Shown here: one piece after another, positions 8,709 to 17,423 of the stretch | Layout: each line of letters begins with the position of its first letter | How positions within the stretch are numbered: the stretch's first letter is position 1 | DNA from: an uncultured Lachnospiraceae bacterium | GTDB taxonomy: Bacteria > Bacillota > Clostridia > Lachnospirales > Lachnospiraceae | Direction of reading: 5' to 3' | Length of the DNA stretch: 44,988 bases | Assembly: GCA_944381475.1 (NCBI GenBank) | Contig: CALWLH010000082.1 | Span: forward strand, 1-44,988 | Notes under the pieces: generated by a model | What the model was told of the DNA's origin: nothing | Database searches by the model: none | What the model saw: only the letters and a program-made list of their open reading frames with translations | Translations under genes and position numbers: made by a program

Positions 8709-9566
8709 ATGAGGACAGCGATTATTGGACAGCAATTTGATCAGGAGCGGGCTCTGTATAACACACAGGATGCGGATATCATCGACTGTGTGTTTGCGGG
8801 TGAGGCGGACGGAGAGTCTGTGCTGAAGGAATCCAGAAATATCGGGCTGAAAAACTGCAGCTTTTCTCTGCGTTATCCCCTGTGGCATGTGAAGGGATTT
8901 ACCATGGCGGATTCCAAAATGGACGAAAAAACCCGTGCGGCTATCTGGTATGCGGATGACGGAGTGATCACCAACAGCATTCTGGGAGGAATCAAGGCGG
9001 TTCGGGAATGCGCCCGGATCCGTCTGGAGCACTGTCAGGTGGAATCGCCGGAGTTTGGGTGGAAGTCCCAGAATATAACCCTTACGGATTCTGCCATCCA
9101 TTCGGAATATCTGTTTTTAGACAGCAGAGATGTGAAGCTTCAGAATGTGAAGATGAAGGGGAAGTATTCCTTCCAGTACATGGAGAATCTGGAGATCGAT
9201 CACTGTGAGCTGGACACAAAGGATGCCTTCTGGCACAGCAAAAATGTCACTGTCAGGGACAGCCTTGTTAAAGGGGAATATCTGGGATGGTTTTCTGAAA
9301 ATCTGACCCTTATTAACTGCAGGATCATCGGCACCCAGCCCTTATGCTACTGCGATAATCTGAAGCTGGTGGACTGCACCATGGAGGATACGGACCTGTC
9401 CTTTGAGTATTCGGAGGTGGAGGCGGATATCCATGGGCATGTGATTTCTATAAAGAATCCGAAGAGCGGAAGGATTACGGTTGACAGCGTGGGAGAGGTA
9501 ATCCGGGAAGATCCGGTCATGGAGTGTACGGGAAAGGTGATTATCCGAAAAGAGGGGAAACAATAA
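8709..9566 (+). CDS. DUF3737 family beta-helix protein
   Basis: The protein has 285 residues from ATG 8709, chosen because GGAGG lies just upstream. The frame is open for 21 codons more, without a ribosome site. It consists almost entirely of short repeated strands of the type NIGLKNCSF, ENLTLINCRI, DNLKLVDCTM, spaced about 20 residues apart. This is the pattern of a right-handed parallel beta-helix and matches DUF3737. It has no signal peptide, so it should be cytoplasmic. The family is common in Firmicutes and Bacteroidetes and has no assigned reaction. Neighbours give no clear pathway. Confidence 0.82.
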   Translation: MRTAIIGQQFDQERALYNTQDADIIDCVFAGEADGESVLKESRNIGLKNCSFSLRYPLWHVKGFTMADSKMDEKTRAAIWYADDGVITNSILGGIKAVRECARIRLEHCQVESPEFGWKSQNITLTDSAIHSEYLFLDSRDVKLQNVKMKGKYSFQYMENLEIDHCELDTKDAFWHSKNVTVRDSLVKGEYLGWFSENLTLINCRIIGTQPLCYCDNLKLVDCTMEDTDLSFEYSEVEADIHGHVISIKNPKSGRITVDSVGEVIREDPVMECTGKVIIRKEGKQ

Positions 9567-9662
9567 GAATAAGAAGCGGATAAAAGTCCACAATACATAA
9601 AAGGATGGAATAGGGCCGCCTGAAATGGAGAGCAGTCATATGCATCTGCTTTAGGAGGAACA

Positions 9663-10523
9663 ATGTGGGTATTATTTGCATTCGGCTCTGCAATATTTGC
9701 GGGAGCCACTTCGATTTTAGCAAAATGCGGAATACGTAAAACGGATTCTACGGTGGCCACTGCCATCCGCACCATCGTGGTGCTGTTCTTTTCCTGGCTG
9801 ATGGTTTTTGTGGTGGGTTCCCAAGGTCAGCTGGGGGCAGTGGAGGGAAAAACCCTGTTGTTTCTGCTTCTCTCAGGATTGGCTACCGGGGCGTCCTGGC
9901 TCTGTTATTTCAGGGCTTTACAGCTGGGAGATATCAACAAGGTGGTTCCCATTGACAAATCCAGCACCATTTTGACCATTCTGCTGGCTTTTATCTTTCT
10001 GGGTGAAAGGGTCAGCCTGACAGGGGTTTTTGGCGTGCTGCTTATAGGGACGGGAACCTTTCTCATGATAGAAAAGAAGGAAACAGACTCCGGACAAACG
10101 GAGGGGAAAGGGTGGATGCTCTACGCCTTTGGATCTGCGGTGTTCGCCAGTCTCACGGCTATTTTGGGTAAGATCGGCATTTCCGGCGTAGAATCAAACC
10201 TGGGAACCGCCATCCGCACCGGTGTGGTTCTGATTATGGCCTGGGTAATGGTTTTTGTGACGGGAAAGCAGCACACCCTTCGGGATATCCCCAGAAAGGA
10301 GCTAGGCTTTATTTGTCTTTCCGGCCTTGCCACCGGCGCCTCCTGGCTGTGCTACTACAGGGCTTTGCAGGATGGCCTTGCCAGCGTTGTGGTTCCTATT
10401 GATAAGCTGAGTATTTTGGTGACAATCGCTTTTTCTTATATGTTCCTGCACGAGCGGCTGTCAAAAAAAGCTGCCCTGGGGCTTGTGCTGATCACGGCAG
10501 GAACCCTGGTAATGCTGTTTTAA
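9663..10523 (+). CDS. EamA/DMT-superfamily transporter
   Basis: The 286-residue membrane protein has about ten helices built as two homologous EamA halves. FAFGSAIFAGATSILAKCGI near residue 5 is repeated as YAFGSAVFASLTAILGKIGI near residue 157. The segment SGLATGASWLCYFRALQ also recurs almost unchanged in both halves. It starts after TTTAGGAGG. Members of the family carry metabolites, amino acids or drugs across the cytoplasmic membrane, mostly outward. No neighbour fixes the substrate. Confidence 0.88.
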   Translation: MWVLFAFGSAIFAGATSILAKCGIRKTDSTVATAIRTIVVLFFSWLMVFVVGSQGQLGAVEGKTLLFLLLSGLATGASWLCYFRALQLGDINKVVPIDKSSTILTILLAFIFLGERVSLTGVFGVLLIGTGTFLMIEKKETDSGQTEGKGWMLYAFGSAVFASLTAILGKIGISGVESNLGTAIRTGVVLIMAWVMVFVTGKQHTLRDIPRKELGFICLSGLATGASWLCYYRALQDGLASVVVPIDKLSILVTIAFSYMFLHERLSKKAALGLVLITAGTLVMLF

Positions 10524-10567
10524 AGGTATTTTTGAACATGTAAAAAAGAATATCAAAGGAGGAGCCT

Positions 10568-10948
10568 ATGGAGCTTTCAAAATATTTTAAGAGCGTCATT
10601 GATATGGACCGGGCCTCTGTTGTCATTTGTAATCTGCGTCACGAAATCATCTATATGAATCCGGCGGCCATGGGCCGCTATGTGAAGTGGGGCGGGGCAG
10701 ATCTGCTGGGGAAAAATCTTCTAGACTGTCATAATGCCGTATCCCGGGACATGATACATAGGGTGGTGGATTGGTTTGCCGCCGATAGGGAGCATAATAT
10801 CATCTATACATCCCATAACTCAAAAGAAAACAAGGATGTGTACATGGTGGCTCTCCGGGATGAGAATGGAGACCTGATCGGGTATTACGAGAAGCACGAG
10901 TACAGAAACCGGGAGACAGAGGGGTTCTATCAGTTTTCCGATGAATGA
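10568..10948 (+). CDS. Small stand-alone PAS domain protein
   Basis: The protein has 126 residues and is a single PAS domain. The start is after AAAGGAGGAG. Visible PAS features are an N-terminal IDMDRASVVICNLRHEIIYMNPAAM strand-helix part, LLGKNLLDCHN in the middle and a C-terminal DENGDLIGYYEKHEYRN strand pair. The LLGKNLLDCHN segment resembles PAS domains linked to DUF438 proteins, some of which bind haem through a histidine. There is no output domain, so it would act by binding a partner or small ligand. It follows the DMT transporter by 44 bases and ends before a strong terminator, so the two genes may share a transcript. Confidence 0.78.
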   Translation: MELSKYFKSVIDMDRASVVICNLRHEIIYMNPAAMGRYVKWGGADLLGKNLLDCHNAVSRDMIHRVVDWFAADREHNIIYTSHNSKENKDVYMVALRDENGDLIGYYEKHEYRNRETEGFYQFSDE

Positions 10949-10970
10949 GCAAAATACAGAGGATCATTGA

Positions 10971-11017
10971 AAAAGGGCATGAACATCAGCCTTTATGGCT
11001 GGTGTTGGTGCCCTTTT
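10971..11017 (+). terminator. Strong terminator after the PAS gene
   Basis: The outer stem AAAAGGGCA (10971-10979) pairs with TGCCCTTTT (11009-11017). An inner stem of ten pairs (10982-10991 with 10997-11006) lies around TTTAT. The T tract is part of the outer stem, so it could work in both directions. Confidence 0.75.
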
Positions 11018-11026
11018 ATGCGATAA

Positions 11027-11148
11027 GCCCATCAAGCGACCGCCATGCTTGCATGAGCGGACATTTGATGGGCAAGTACAGTGAGCAGCTTTGCTGCGAG
11101 CTGTGCGACATCGCAAATCGAGTAGGGGGCTCTTTTCCCCTACTCGAT
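11027..11148. repeat. Train of four hairpins in non-coding DNA
   Basis: Directly after the terminator come four further hairpins. 11027-11073 has outer arms GCCCATCAA/TTGATGGGC and an inner CCGC-CATG cruciform-like stem. About 11078-11103 is GCAGC/GCTGC inside ACAG/CTGT. 11104-11115 is the palindrome TGCGA/TCGCA. 11117-11148 has twelve perfect pairs, ATCGAGTAGGGG with its complement, around 8 bases. No gene is supported here. A short open frame across it runs through all the palindromes and has no ribosome site. It may be a structured RNA or a dispersed intergenic repeat. Confidence 0.55.
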
Positions 11149-11226
11149 AGTTAAAAAAATAAATGATTCGCCCCTTTGGACTTCATTTATTCTGGCCGCT
11201 GCCGAAAATGAGGAAAAATAATAAAA

Positions 11227-11245
11227 ATGAGAATTTTATTCTCAT
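11227..11245. promoter_or_regulatory. Perfect palindrome just upstream of the lipoprotein promoter
   Basis: ATGAGAAT-TTT-ATTCTCAT ends six bases before the -35 box of the next promoter. The half-site looks like Fur/PerR-family boxes (TGAnAAT), but the 3-base centre differs from the usual 7-1-7 layout. The regulator is unknown. Confidence 0.4.
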
Positions 11246-11251
11246 AATTCG

Positions 11252-11280
11252 TTGACAAATGCCGGGTTAAGTGGTTTAAT
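11252..11280 (+). promoter_or_regulatory. Promoter of the lipoprotein gene
   Basis: TTGACA at 11252-11257 and TTTAAT at 11275-11280 are 17 bases apart. The leader to the ATG at 11348 is about 60 bases. Confidence 0.75.
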
Positions 11281-11347
11281 AATGATAAATTTTTTATCAT
11301 TTAATCTTGTTATGCAGAATAATGAGGAAAGGAAAGAGGTATTAATT

Positions 11348-11824
11348 ATGAGAAAGTATGTAAAAGCTTTGACGGTTCTTTTCACCAGCGCCGTGCTTGC
11401 AGGCGCTCTGGGAGCGTGCGGTAACGGCTCCTCCGCTTCTGTTTCAGGGCAGAACGGAACTTCTGAAAACAATGTAACTGAGGCCGCTGAGTCCGGCCTG
11501 GAGGGTAAGACCTATACCTTTGAGAGTTACACCGTGGACGGTGAGGACGCCACCGCCTCCATCACCGGTATGTATAAGGAGCAGACCTTCAGCTTTGAGG
11601 CTGAGGGCGTCTGCGTGCAGACCATTGTCTGGGCGGATTCGCTGGCAGAGACCATGGGTACGGAGCCGGTGGTTCAGAACGGCACCTATGAGGAGAACGG
11701 CGATAAGGTGACTGTGACATTTGAGGTGGAGGGAGAGGACTCCACTGTGATGGAATTTACTGTGGACGGAGATACGCTCCAGCTGATCGAGGAGGGCAGC
11801 ACCACTGTTTACAAGGTGAAGTAG
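11348..11824 (+). CDS. Small secreted lipoprotein of unknown function
   Basis: The protein has 158 residues from the ATG after GGAAAGAGG. It has a signal peptide and the lipobox LGAC, with Cys24 as the lipidation site. A Ser/Asn/Thr-rich linker follows, then a domain with two similar beta-rich halves (KTYTFESYTVDGEDATASITG and DSTVMEFTVDGDTLQLIEEG). This pattern resembles lipocalin-like or DUF4923-like domains, where function is not known. It has its own promoter and a GC-rich hairpin after it, so it is probably monocistronic. It should sit on the outer face of the membrane. Confidence 0.75.
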   Translation: MRKYVKALTVLFTSAVLAGALGACGNGSSASVSGQNGTSENNVTEAAESGLEGKTYTFESYTVDGEDATASITGMYKEQTFSFEAEGVCVQTIVWADSLAETMGTEPVVQNGTYEENGDKVTVTFEVEGEDSTVMEFTVDGDTLQLIEEGSTTVYKVK

Positions 11825-11829
11825 TTTTT

Positions 11830-11853
11830 GCGCTCCGGCTGCCCCCGGAGCGC
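11830..11853 (+). terminator. GC-rich hairpin after the lipoprotein
   Basis: GCGCTCCGG (11830-11838) pairs perfectly with CCGGAGCGC (11845-11853), starting five bases after the stop codon. The T tract after it is short (TGATTTGG), so termination is probable but may be incomplete. Confidence 0.55.
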
Positions 11854-11925
11854 TGATTTGGAAACCGGCCGTTGTTGATCAGCTGTCGGTTTCTCTGCTT
11901 TCAAGCATATGATGGAGGAAAATCT

Positions 11926-12561
11926 ATGAGGAAGGAATTGCTGCAGTTTTTATCCTTTGCAAAATTTTTAAAGGACGCCCTGGGCGAGCGTTACCATGTG
12001 GCCCTGGTGGATGCAGAGGAACCGGACCGGGAGCTGGCGGTTTCTGAGGGAAGTATTTCGAGAGAGGGAGCCGGAGAGCTGCCTGGGGCAGAAATTTTAT
12101 CCGACATCCTCAACAGCAGGGAACTGAAAAAGCTGGATTATCTATGCAGCTTTTCCGATACAGAGAAGGATACCCAGGGACAGAAAAATTCCGTGTACTA
12201 TATCCGGGACGAGGCGGGCAGCATTGCGGGTTTTCTGTGCATTTACGAGAAGCGGGGGGATCTTTACAAGGTCAAGGACGTGTTAGACCAGATCCTGTCC
12301 ACGGATGAGCAGACGGCAAAGGGCTCTGAGCGCATCGAGGCGGAGGTAAACTCGTTGCTGCGGGAGCGGATTGTGGAGGTACTAGAGCGCCATAGGACGG
12401 AAAATAAGAAAATGACCAAGGCGGATAAGATTGACTTCATATCGGAGCTGTTTGAGATGGGTATCTTTCGCATGAAGGGCGCGGCCGCCCAGGTGTCCGA
12501 GGTGACGGGGATTTCCCAGGCCAGCATTTACCGGTATCTGGGTGAGATCATAGAAGAATAA
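11926..12561 (+). CDS. PAS/HTH transcriptional regulator (DauR/YheO-like)
   Basis: The protein has 211 residues from ATG 11926, after GGAGG. The N-terminal part (about 1-110) fits the YheO-like PAS_6 domain, with YHVALVDAEEPDRELAV and a closing IRDEAGSIAGFLCIYEK. The C-terminal 60 residues fit HTH_22: KADKIDFISELFEMGIFRMKGAAAQVSEVTGISQASIYRYL. DauR-type proteins repress or activate neighbouring catabolic or stress genes in response to a small ligand. This one lies 25 bases ahead of the two ABC exporter genes and may control that cluster, which is an inference. Confidence 0.85.
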   Translation: MRKELLQFLSFAKFLKDALGERYHVALVDAEEPDRELAVSEGSISREGAGELPGAEILSDILNSRELKKLDYLCSFSDTEKDTQGQKNSVYYIRDEAGSIAGFLCIYEKRGDLYKVKDVLDQILSTDEQTAKGSERIEAEVNSLLRERIVEVLERHRTENKKMTKADKIDFISELFEMGIFRMKGAAAQVSEVTGISQASIYRYLGEIIEE

Positions 12562-12586
12562 TCAAGAGAAGAATGGATGTGACGAT

Positions 12587-14353
12587 ATGAAGGAACAAGT
12601 ACCGGATGCAAGCATGGCGGTAAAGGGAGAAAAGGTAAAGGACAGAGGTTTATGGCGGAAGTTTTTCCACCTGATTCGTCTGGCTAAAATCCCCTATATC
12701 GGACTTGCAATATATTTTTTAATCAGTCTAAGCACCGTCTATGTGGCTGTCAGGCTGCCCCAGGTGGAAAGTGATGTGTTTACCGGCAATGCAAGCGTGG
12801 AGAATATTGCCTGGGTGATAGCGGTAGAGCTTGCCTCGAGCCTGGTGGCGGTGGTGATGATCGCCTCCATGGGGATTATCGGCGGAAGAATCGACCGGAA
12901 TTTCCGGAATGCCATCTGGCAGAAGATCCTGCGGCTGGAGCCGAAATATTTTGACGGTGTATCTGCAAATTCCCTGTTAAGCCGTATGACAGATGACGCG
13001 GAGAGCATGAAGGATTTTATCATGCTGATCCTGTCGGAGATTACAGGCATTACCACCACCGTGGCCACCATCACCGCCATGTCCACTATGAACAAGGGTC
13101 TTGCGGTGATTATGGTGATTTTTATCCCGGTATATATTTTTTTCGGCTTTCTGGTGGGACGAATCAAGATGCGCGTCGGAAACAACGTAAAATATAAGAT
13201 GGCAGGCCTGACGAACTATCTTTCCGGACAGTTGGCCCGGATCACCGTCATCAAGGCATTTAACCGGGAGGCTTACGAGCAGAAACGGGGCGAGGAGGCC
13301 ATCAGGGACTATTACATAGCCCAGCGCAGGGAGCAGGTTGCGGATTTTCTTCAGTACACCATTGCCTCCGTCATCCACATGGTGCCGGATGTGATCCTTC
13401 TTTTGGCAGGCGTCTACATGCTGGAGCGCAATGCCCTGACTCCTGCAGGCTGGATTGTCTTTTACGCCTATGCCAATCAGCTTTTTACCTTCTTTTCGGA
13501 TAAGATATCCCTGTGGATCAATGTCAAAACCTACCAGGGGCATATGAACCGGCTCTCCGAGCTGTTCTCTGCGCCGGAGGAGGGGATTAAGGCTTATATT
13601 CAGGAGGAGGTTTCCTCCGGGGATATAGTATTTGACGGCGTTTCATTTTCCTATGGAGATCAGGCAATCTTTACAGATGCGTCCTTCACATTTCCCAAGA
13701 ATGCCTTTACGGCCATCTTTGGCCCCAGCGGAACGGGAAAGACGACCATTCTCAAGCTGATCGAACGGATTTATGAGCCCCAGGAGGGACGGATTCTTCA
13801 AAATGGTCATGATATCAGGGATTACAAACTGGAAAGCTGGAGGAAGAAGTTTTCCTATGTAAAGCAGGATACACCCATGATATCCGGAACCATCCGCGAC
13901 AATGTACTCTACGGTGTGGATGAGGAAGTGAGCGATGAGCAGATCATGGAGGCGGCCAGAGAGGTTCGGGCAGAGGGCTTTATCATGGAATGCCCTGGGG
14001 GACTGGACTATGAGGTGGGACAGTTTGGCGACAAGCTTTCCGGCGGGCAGAGACAGAAGCTCTCCATTCTCCGTGCCTTCCTGCAGAAGCGGGAATATAT
14101 TTTGCTGGATGAGCCCACCGCCAGCCTGGATGTGGTTTCCGTCAGGGAGGTGATGGAGTCCATCAGGGAGCTGATTGGAAAGCGCACCATCATCCTGGTG
14201 GCCCACGATGACAAGCTGATAAGGGACGCCAGCCACATCATCGTGGTGGAGGATGACGCCCGGGTGTATGAGGGAACCGCCCAGGAGGTAGGCAGGGTCA
14301 GCGGATTTTTCCGTGATATCATGCATGCCGGCGGAAAGGAGGACATGGCGTGA
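12587..14353 (+). CDS. Heterodimeric ABC exporter, subunit 1
   Basis: The protein has 588 residues. The N-terminal membrane domain (about 30-330) has six helices and the ABC_membrane coupling stretch GGRIDRNFRNAIWQKILRLEPKYFDG. The ATPase domain (about 345-580) has Walker A GPSGTGKTT, signature LSGGQRQK, Walker B YILLDEPTASLD and H-loop VAHDD. It follows the DauR-like regulator by 25 bases. The next exporter gene overlaps its stop codon, so the two should form one heterodimer of the BmrCD/LmrCD kind. Drugs or peptides are the likely substrates. No precursor peptide is visible. Confidence 0.9.
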   Translation: MKEQVPDASMAVKGEKVKDRGLWRKFFHLIRLAKIPYIGLAIYFLISLSTVYVAVRLPQVESDVFTGNASVENIAWVIAVELASSLVAVVMIASMGIIGGRIDRNFRNAIWQKILRLEPKYFDGVSANSLLSRMTDDAESMKDFIMLILSEITGITTTVATITAMSTMNKGLAVIMVIFIPVYIFFGFLVGRIKMRVGNNVKYKMAGLTNYLSGQLARITVIKAFNREAYEQKRGEEAIRDYYIAQRREQVADFLQYTIASVIHMVPDVILLLAGVYMLERNALTPAGWIVFYAYANQLFTFFSDKISLWINVKTYQGHMNRLSELFSAPEEGIKAYIQEEVSSGDIVFDGVSFSYGDQAIFTDASFTFPKNAFTAIFGPSGTGKTTILKLIERIYEPQEGRILQNGHDIRDYKLESWRKKFSYVKQDTPMISGTIRDNVLYGVDEEVSDEQIMEAAREVRAEGFIMECPGGLDYEVGQFGDKLSGGQRQKLSILRAFLQKREYILLDEPTASLDVVSVREVMESIRELIGKRTIILVAHDDKLIRDASHIIVVEDDARVYEGTAQEVGRVSGFFRDIMHAGGKEDMA

Positions 14354-16089
14354 TGACAAAGAAAAAAGAGAAAATGTTTGGCGGAAAAGAGTCCTCCTGG
14401 AAACCGCTGCTGCACATTTATAAAACAGTTCAAATTCCCTGGGCCCTGATCATTTTGGTTGTGCTGCTGTCCTTTGGCAGCCAGTGGGTCAGTGTTCAGC
14501 TGGTGGAATATACCTCAAAGATCGATACCGGTACCATGACTGCGGGAAGCTTTATGGTGGGGTATGTGGTCTTTTCCCTCATATCCATTCTGATCGAAAA
14601 CGGGTATGATTTGGCCAATACTCTGGGAAATGCGAAGATGGCCAGAAATGTTCGGAAAAAGCTTTGGGGAAAAATGCTGCGCTTGCCCGTTTCTACATAT
14701 GAGAAAGAGGAGCCCCAGCGCCTGGTATCCCGTATCACCAAGGACGCTACCTTTGCATACGGCGCCCTGACATCGGTGATACAGGTGGTAAGCGTGGTTT
14801 ATGGCCTGGTAATCGCCATGATACCGGTGGTGAAAATTTTTGGCGCCTACGCCTGGATTGTGGCGGTGATCGTTCCGGTGCTGGTGGTCTGCTCCCTTGC
14901 GGCAGGGAAAATCCAGTATCGTCTGGATCGGATGATCAACGGGGCTTATTCCAAAATGACTAATTTTTACAGCGAGCGTCTTCCCAATATCACCTATATC
15001 AAGACCAACAATATGGAGCGGGAGGAGTACGAGAAGGGGCTGAAGATCAGTGATGAAAAATACAGAGCGGATATCCTCTACAAAATCCTCTTTGCCCTGC
15101 AGCTGCCCCTGCAGTCTTTGGCCAACTACATCGGCCTGGTATTCCTTCTGATTACCGCCTCCGCCATGGTGCGGGATGGAAGGATCACCCCAGTGCAGAT
15201 GAAGGAGCTGATGCTGTACTTTAACATTGTGATGGCGGACGCCACCCTCTTTCTGGGCATTTGGATGAATGTGAAGGCATCCCACGGCGGCTGCGAGAAG
15301 ATTGGTGAGATCAACGCTGCAAAGGAGGAGGACAGCCAGGGCACGGGATTGGTTTCAGGCCAGGAGGATATCGTCTTTGACCATGTATCCTATGGTTATA
15401 CGGAAGATAAACTGGTGCTTTCGGATGCAAGCTTTACGATTCCAAAGGGAAAGATCACTGCCATTGTGGGCGAAAACGGAAGCGGTAAATCCACCATTAC
15501 CCGCCTGTTGGAGCGCTTTGACGAGCCAGCCTCCGGAGAGATCAGAATCGGCGCGCAGAGCCTTAGCGAGCTGGATCTGGGAAGATGGAGACAGCAGCTG
15601 GGCTATGTGTTCCAGGGAAATCAGATGATCCAGGGCACTGTCAGGGATAATCTGACCTACGGTGTGATGGGAGACTATTCTGACGAGGAGCTGACGCGCG
15701 CCGCAGAGGATGCCCAGGCCTATGCGTTTATCATGGAGAAGGAAGAACAGTTTGAAACCCCCTTGCAGGTTTTTGACACAGAATTTTCCGGCGGACAGCT
15801 TCAGCGTCTGGCCATAGCCAGGGCATTTATGAAGAACCCGGATTACCTGATCATGGATGAGGCCACCAACGGTGTCGATCTGATGAAGGAAGTGGAGATT
15901 ATCTCCTGCATGAAGGAGAAGATGAAGGACAAAACAGTGGTTCTCATCAGCCATAATATGGATCTGGTAAAGGATATGGATCACATTGTGGTGATAAAGG
16001 ATGGATGCGTGGAGGCGGAGGGAACTCCGGAGGAGGTTTCTAAAGCCAGCGCTACCTACAGGGAATTCCTGGGGAAGGCCGCTTCATAA
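14353..16089 (+). CDS. Heterodimeric ABC exporter, subunit 2
   Basis: The protein has 578 residues from ATG 14353. A GTG at 14350 in the same frame is an equal alternative, and AAGGAGG lies at 14336-14342. It has a six-helix membrane domain and an ATPase domain from about residue 340 with Walker A GENGSGKST, signature FSGGQLQR, Walker B YLIMDEATNGVD and H-loop LISHN. The signature and D-loop are less canonical than in the partner, as expected when one site of a heterodimer is weaker, but the catalytic glutamate and histidine are kept. The start overlaps the previous stop, so translation is coupled. Confidence 0.9.
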   Translation: MTKKKEKMFGGKESSWKPLLHIYKTVQIPWALIILVVLLSFGSQWVSVQLVEYTSKIDTGTMTAGSFMVGYVVFSLISILIENGYDLANTLGNAKMARNVRKKLWGKMLRLPVSTYEKEEPQRLVSRITKDATFAYGALTSVIQVVSVVYGLVIAMIPVVKIFGAYAWIVAVIVPVLVVCSLAAGKIQYRLDRMINGAYSKMTNFYSERLPNITYIKTNNMEREEYEKGLKISDEKYRADILYKILFALQLPLQSLANYIGLVFLLITASAMVRDGRITPVQMKELMLYFNIVMADATLFLGIWMNVKASHGGCEKIGEINAAKEEDSQGTGLVSGQEDIVFDHVSYGYTEDKLVLSDASFTIPKGKITAIVGENGSGKSTITRLLERFDEPASGEIRIGAQSLSELDLGRWRQQLGYVFQGNQMIQGTVRDNLTYGVMGDYSDEELTRAAEDAQAYAFIMEKEEQFETPLQVFDTEFSGGQLQRLAIARAFMKNPDYLIMDEATNGVDLMKEVEIISCMKEKMKDKTVVLISHNMDLVKDMDHIVVIKDGCVEAEGTPEEVSKASATYREFLGKAAS

Positions 16090-16110
16090 GCAGCCATTCC
16101 TGGAGTCATA

Positions 16111-16138
16111 ATGACGGAGCAAGTGCGTCAGAAAGAGG
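16111..16138 (+). repeat. Copy A of the 28-nt hairpin/Shine-Dalgarno repeat
   Basis: A TGACG...CGTCA hairpin is followed by AGAAAGAGG, which serves as the ribosome site of the trigger-factor-like gene five bases later. It differs at four positions from the copies at 32033 and 37171. One of these is a compensatory G-C to A-T change in the stem. Confidence 0.6.
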
Positions 16139-16143
16139 TGAAA

Positions 16144-17073
16144 ATGACACAGTTAAGATTAAAGTCAACGCTGACGCAGGGCTGGGATTATTCAAGTATT
16201 GACATTCGTTCTTTTGCCATTCCCCTGCGTCCGGATATGGACAGATATGCCCGGGATATAAAAAATTTCTGCAAAGCTTTTGCAAAAAAGGAGGAGGCGT
16301 TGGATGTTGCAGACCAGGATATGGTTACCCTGTCCTGCTCCTCGGAAAACGGGAAATTTCAAAAGGAGCATATCACAGTTCGTGTGGGGCTGGGGCTTTA
16401 CTCCCGTGAGCTGGAGAGTCAGTTGACAGGCCTGTCGGTGGGAGAGACGAAAAGCCTGAGGGTTGGCAAGGATTTGGTGGAGGTCACCATCGAAAAAAGC
16501 GTCAGGGAGGTTATCCCAGAGCTGACGGATGAGCTGGCGGCAAAAAGCGGCGTCCCTGGAATTCAGACCGCAGAGGATGCCCGCACCTGGTGCCGGTTCA
16601 AGCAGTACGACGAGGCGCTGGAGGAGGCCGGGGACGAGGCATTTGCCTATCTGGCGGGAGAAGTTATCAAGCATTCCACCTTTCAGCTGGATGAGGGGGA
16701 GCTGGCAGTTTCGGTGGGTATCATTTCAAAGATCATGAACCTGGACTCGCTGGAAAGTCTGAAGGAAGAGTATGAGGAGAATAATACTCCGGAGCAGGGG
16801 CTTCACATTTCAGTGGAGGAAATAGGAAAAGATACCTTGATGTCCGCAGCTTATGGTCAGAGTATGATGCAGCTGACAGAGGAGGACTATGAGGCTTATC
16901 TTGAAAAGTGCGCCACAGCCCAAAGGGTTTCAGTGGAGGAGATCAGAGATCGGTATCCTCTTACCGAATATCTGATCAACACCTATAACGATCATTTCAT
17001 CAATACCATGGAGGCCTATGTGTTCAGGAGGCTCAAGGAGCTGGGAGAGGCCATGGCGAAGGATGCAGAATAA
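16144..17073 (+). CDS. Trigger-factor-like chaperone/prolyl isomerase
   Basis: The protein has 309 residues from ATG 16144, after AGAAAGAGGTGAAA. The ATG at 16111 in the same frame lies inside a dispersed hairpin repeat and is not the start. The middle part (about 60-125) resembles the FKBP-type isomerase domain of trigger factor. It is followed by VREVIPELTDELAAKSGVPGIQTAEDA, typical of the start of the trigger factor C-terminal chaperone domain. The ribosome-binding N-terminal domain (GFRxGK motif) is missing and the protein is shorter than the usual ~430 residues, so it is not the housekeeping Tig. It lies between the exporter and a thioredoxin gene, 14 bases before the latter. Confidence 0.75.
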   Translation: MTQLRLKSTLTQGWDYSSIDIRSFAIPLRPDMDRYARDIKNFCKAFAKKEEALDVADQDMVTLSCSSENGKFQKEHITVRVGLGLYSRELESQLTGLSVGETKSLRVGKDLVEVTIEKSVREVIPELTDELAAKSGVPGIQTAEDARTWCRFKQYDEALEEAGDEAFAYLAGEVIKHSTFQLDEGELAVSVGIISKIMNLDSLESLKEEYEENNTPEQGLHISVEEIGKDTLMSAAYGQSMMQLTEEDYEAYLEKCATAQRVSVEEIRDRYPLTEYLINTYNDHFINTMEAYVFRRLKELGEAMAKDAE

Positions 17074-17087
17074 GGAAGGAGATTTTT

Positions 17088-17402
17088 ATGATTTCATATG
17101 CAGATTACGACACCTACAACGCGCTTTTAAATCAGGGCTTTACCATCGTGGATTTTTATTCCGAGACCTGCGGTCCCTGCAAGGTTTTTTCCAAGATTCT
17201 GGAGGAGATTACCTATGATCTGCCCTTTGTCAATATTGTGAAGGTGAATTTGACAAACTTCCCGAAAATTGGCGAGGAAAATGAGATTGACGCAGTGCCC
17301 ACAGTCTTCTTTGTAAAAGAGGGGCAGATTCTGGAGCGGGTGGTTGGCCTTATGGAGCAGGATGAGGTGATGGAGAAGATCAGCCAGTATTATTACGGAT
17401 AA
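17088..17402 (+). CDS. Thioredoxin-family protein (CGPC)
   Basis: The protein has 104 residues and starts after AAGGAAGGAG, 14 bases after the trigger-factor-like gene. It has a single thioredoxin fold with the active site C28-G-P-C31, preceded by TIVDFYSE. The cis-proline stretch is DAVPTVFFVKEG. There is no signal peptide, so it should act in the cytoplasm. A thioredoxin-reductase-like gene lies 0.8 kb downstream and is a candidate electron donor. Confidence 0.9.
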   Translation: MISYADYDTYNALLNQGFTIVDFYSETCGPCKVFSKILEEITYDLPFVNIVKVNLTNFPKIGEENEIDAVPTVFFVKEGQILERVVGLMEQDEVMEKISQYYYG

Positions 17403-17423
17403 GCGGAAGCGAGGTGAAGGGAT

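Noticed and set aside
10945-11154. 69-codon open frame after the PAS gene
   Set aside because: It runs through a terminator and four palindromes, lacks a proper ribosome site and resembles no protein.
16111-16146. ATG 16111 as start of the trigger-factor-like gene (and ATG 32030 for the module 2 regulator)
   Set aside because: Both ATGs belong to the beginning of the repeated hairpin element. The conserved protein starts follow the ribosome sites at 16134-16138 and 32056-32060.
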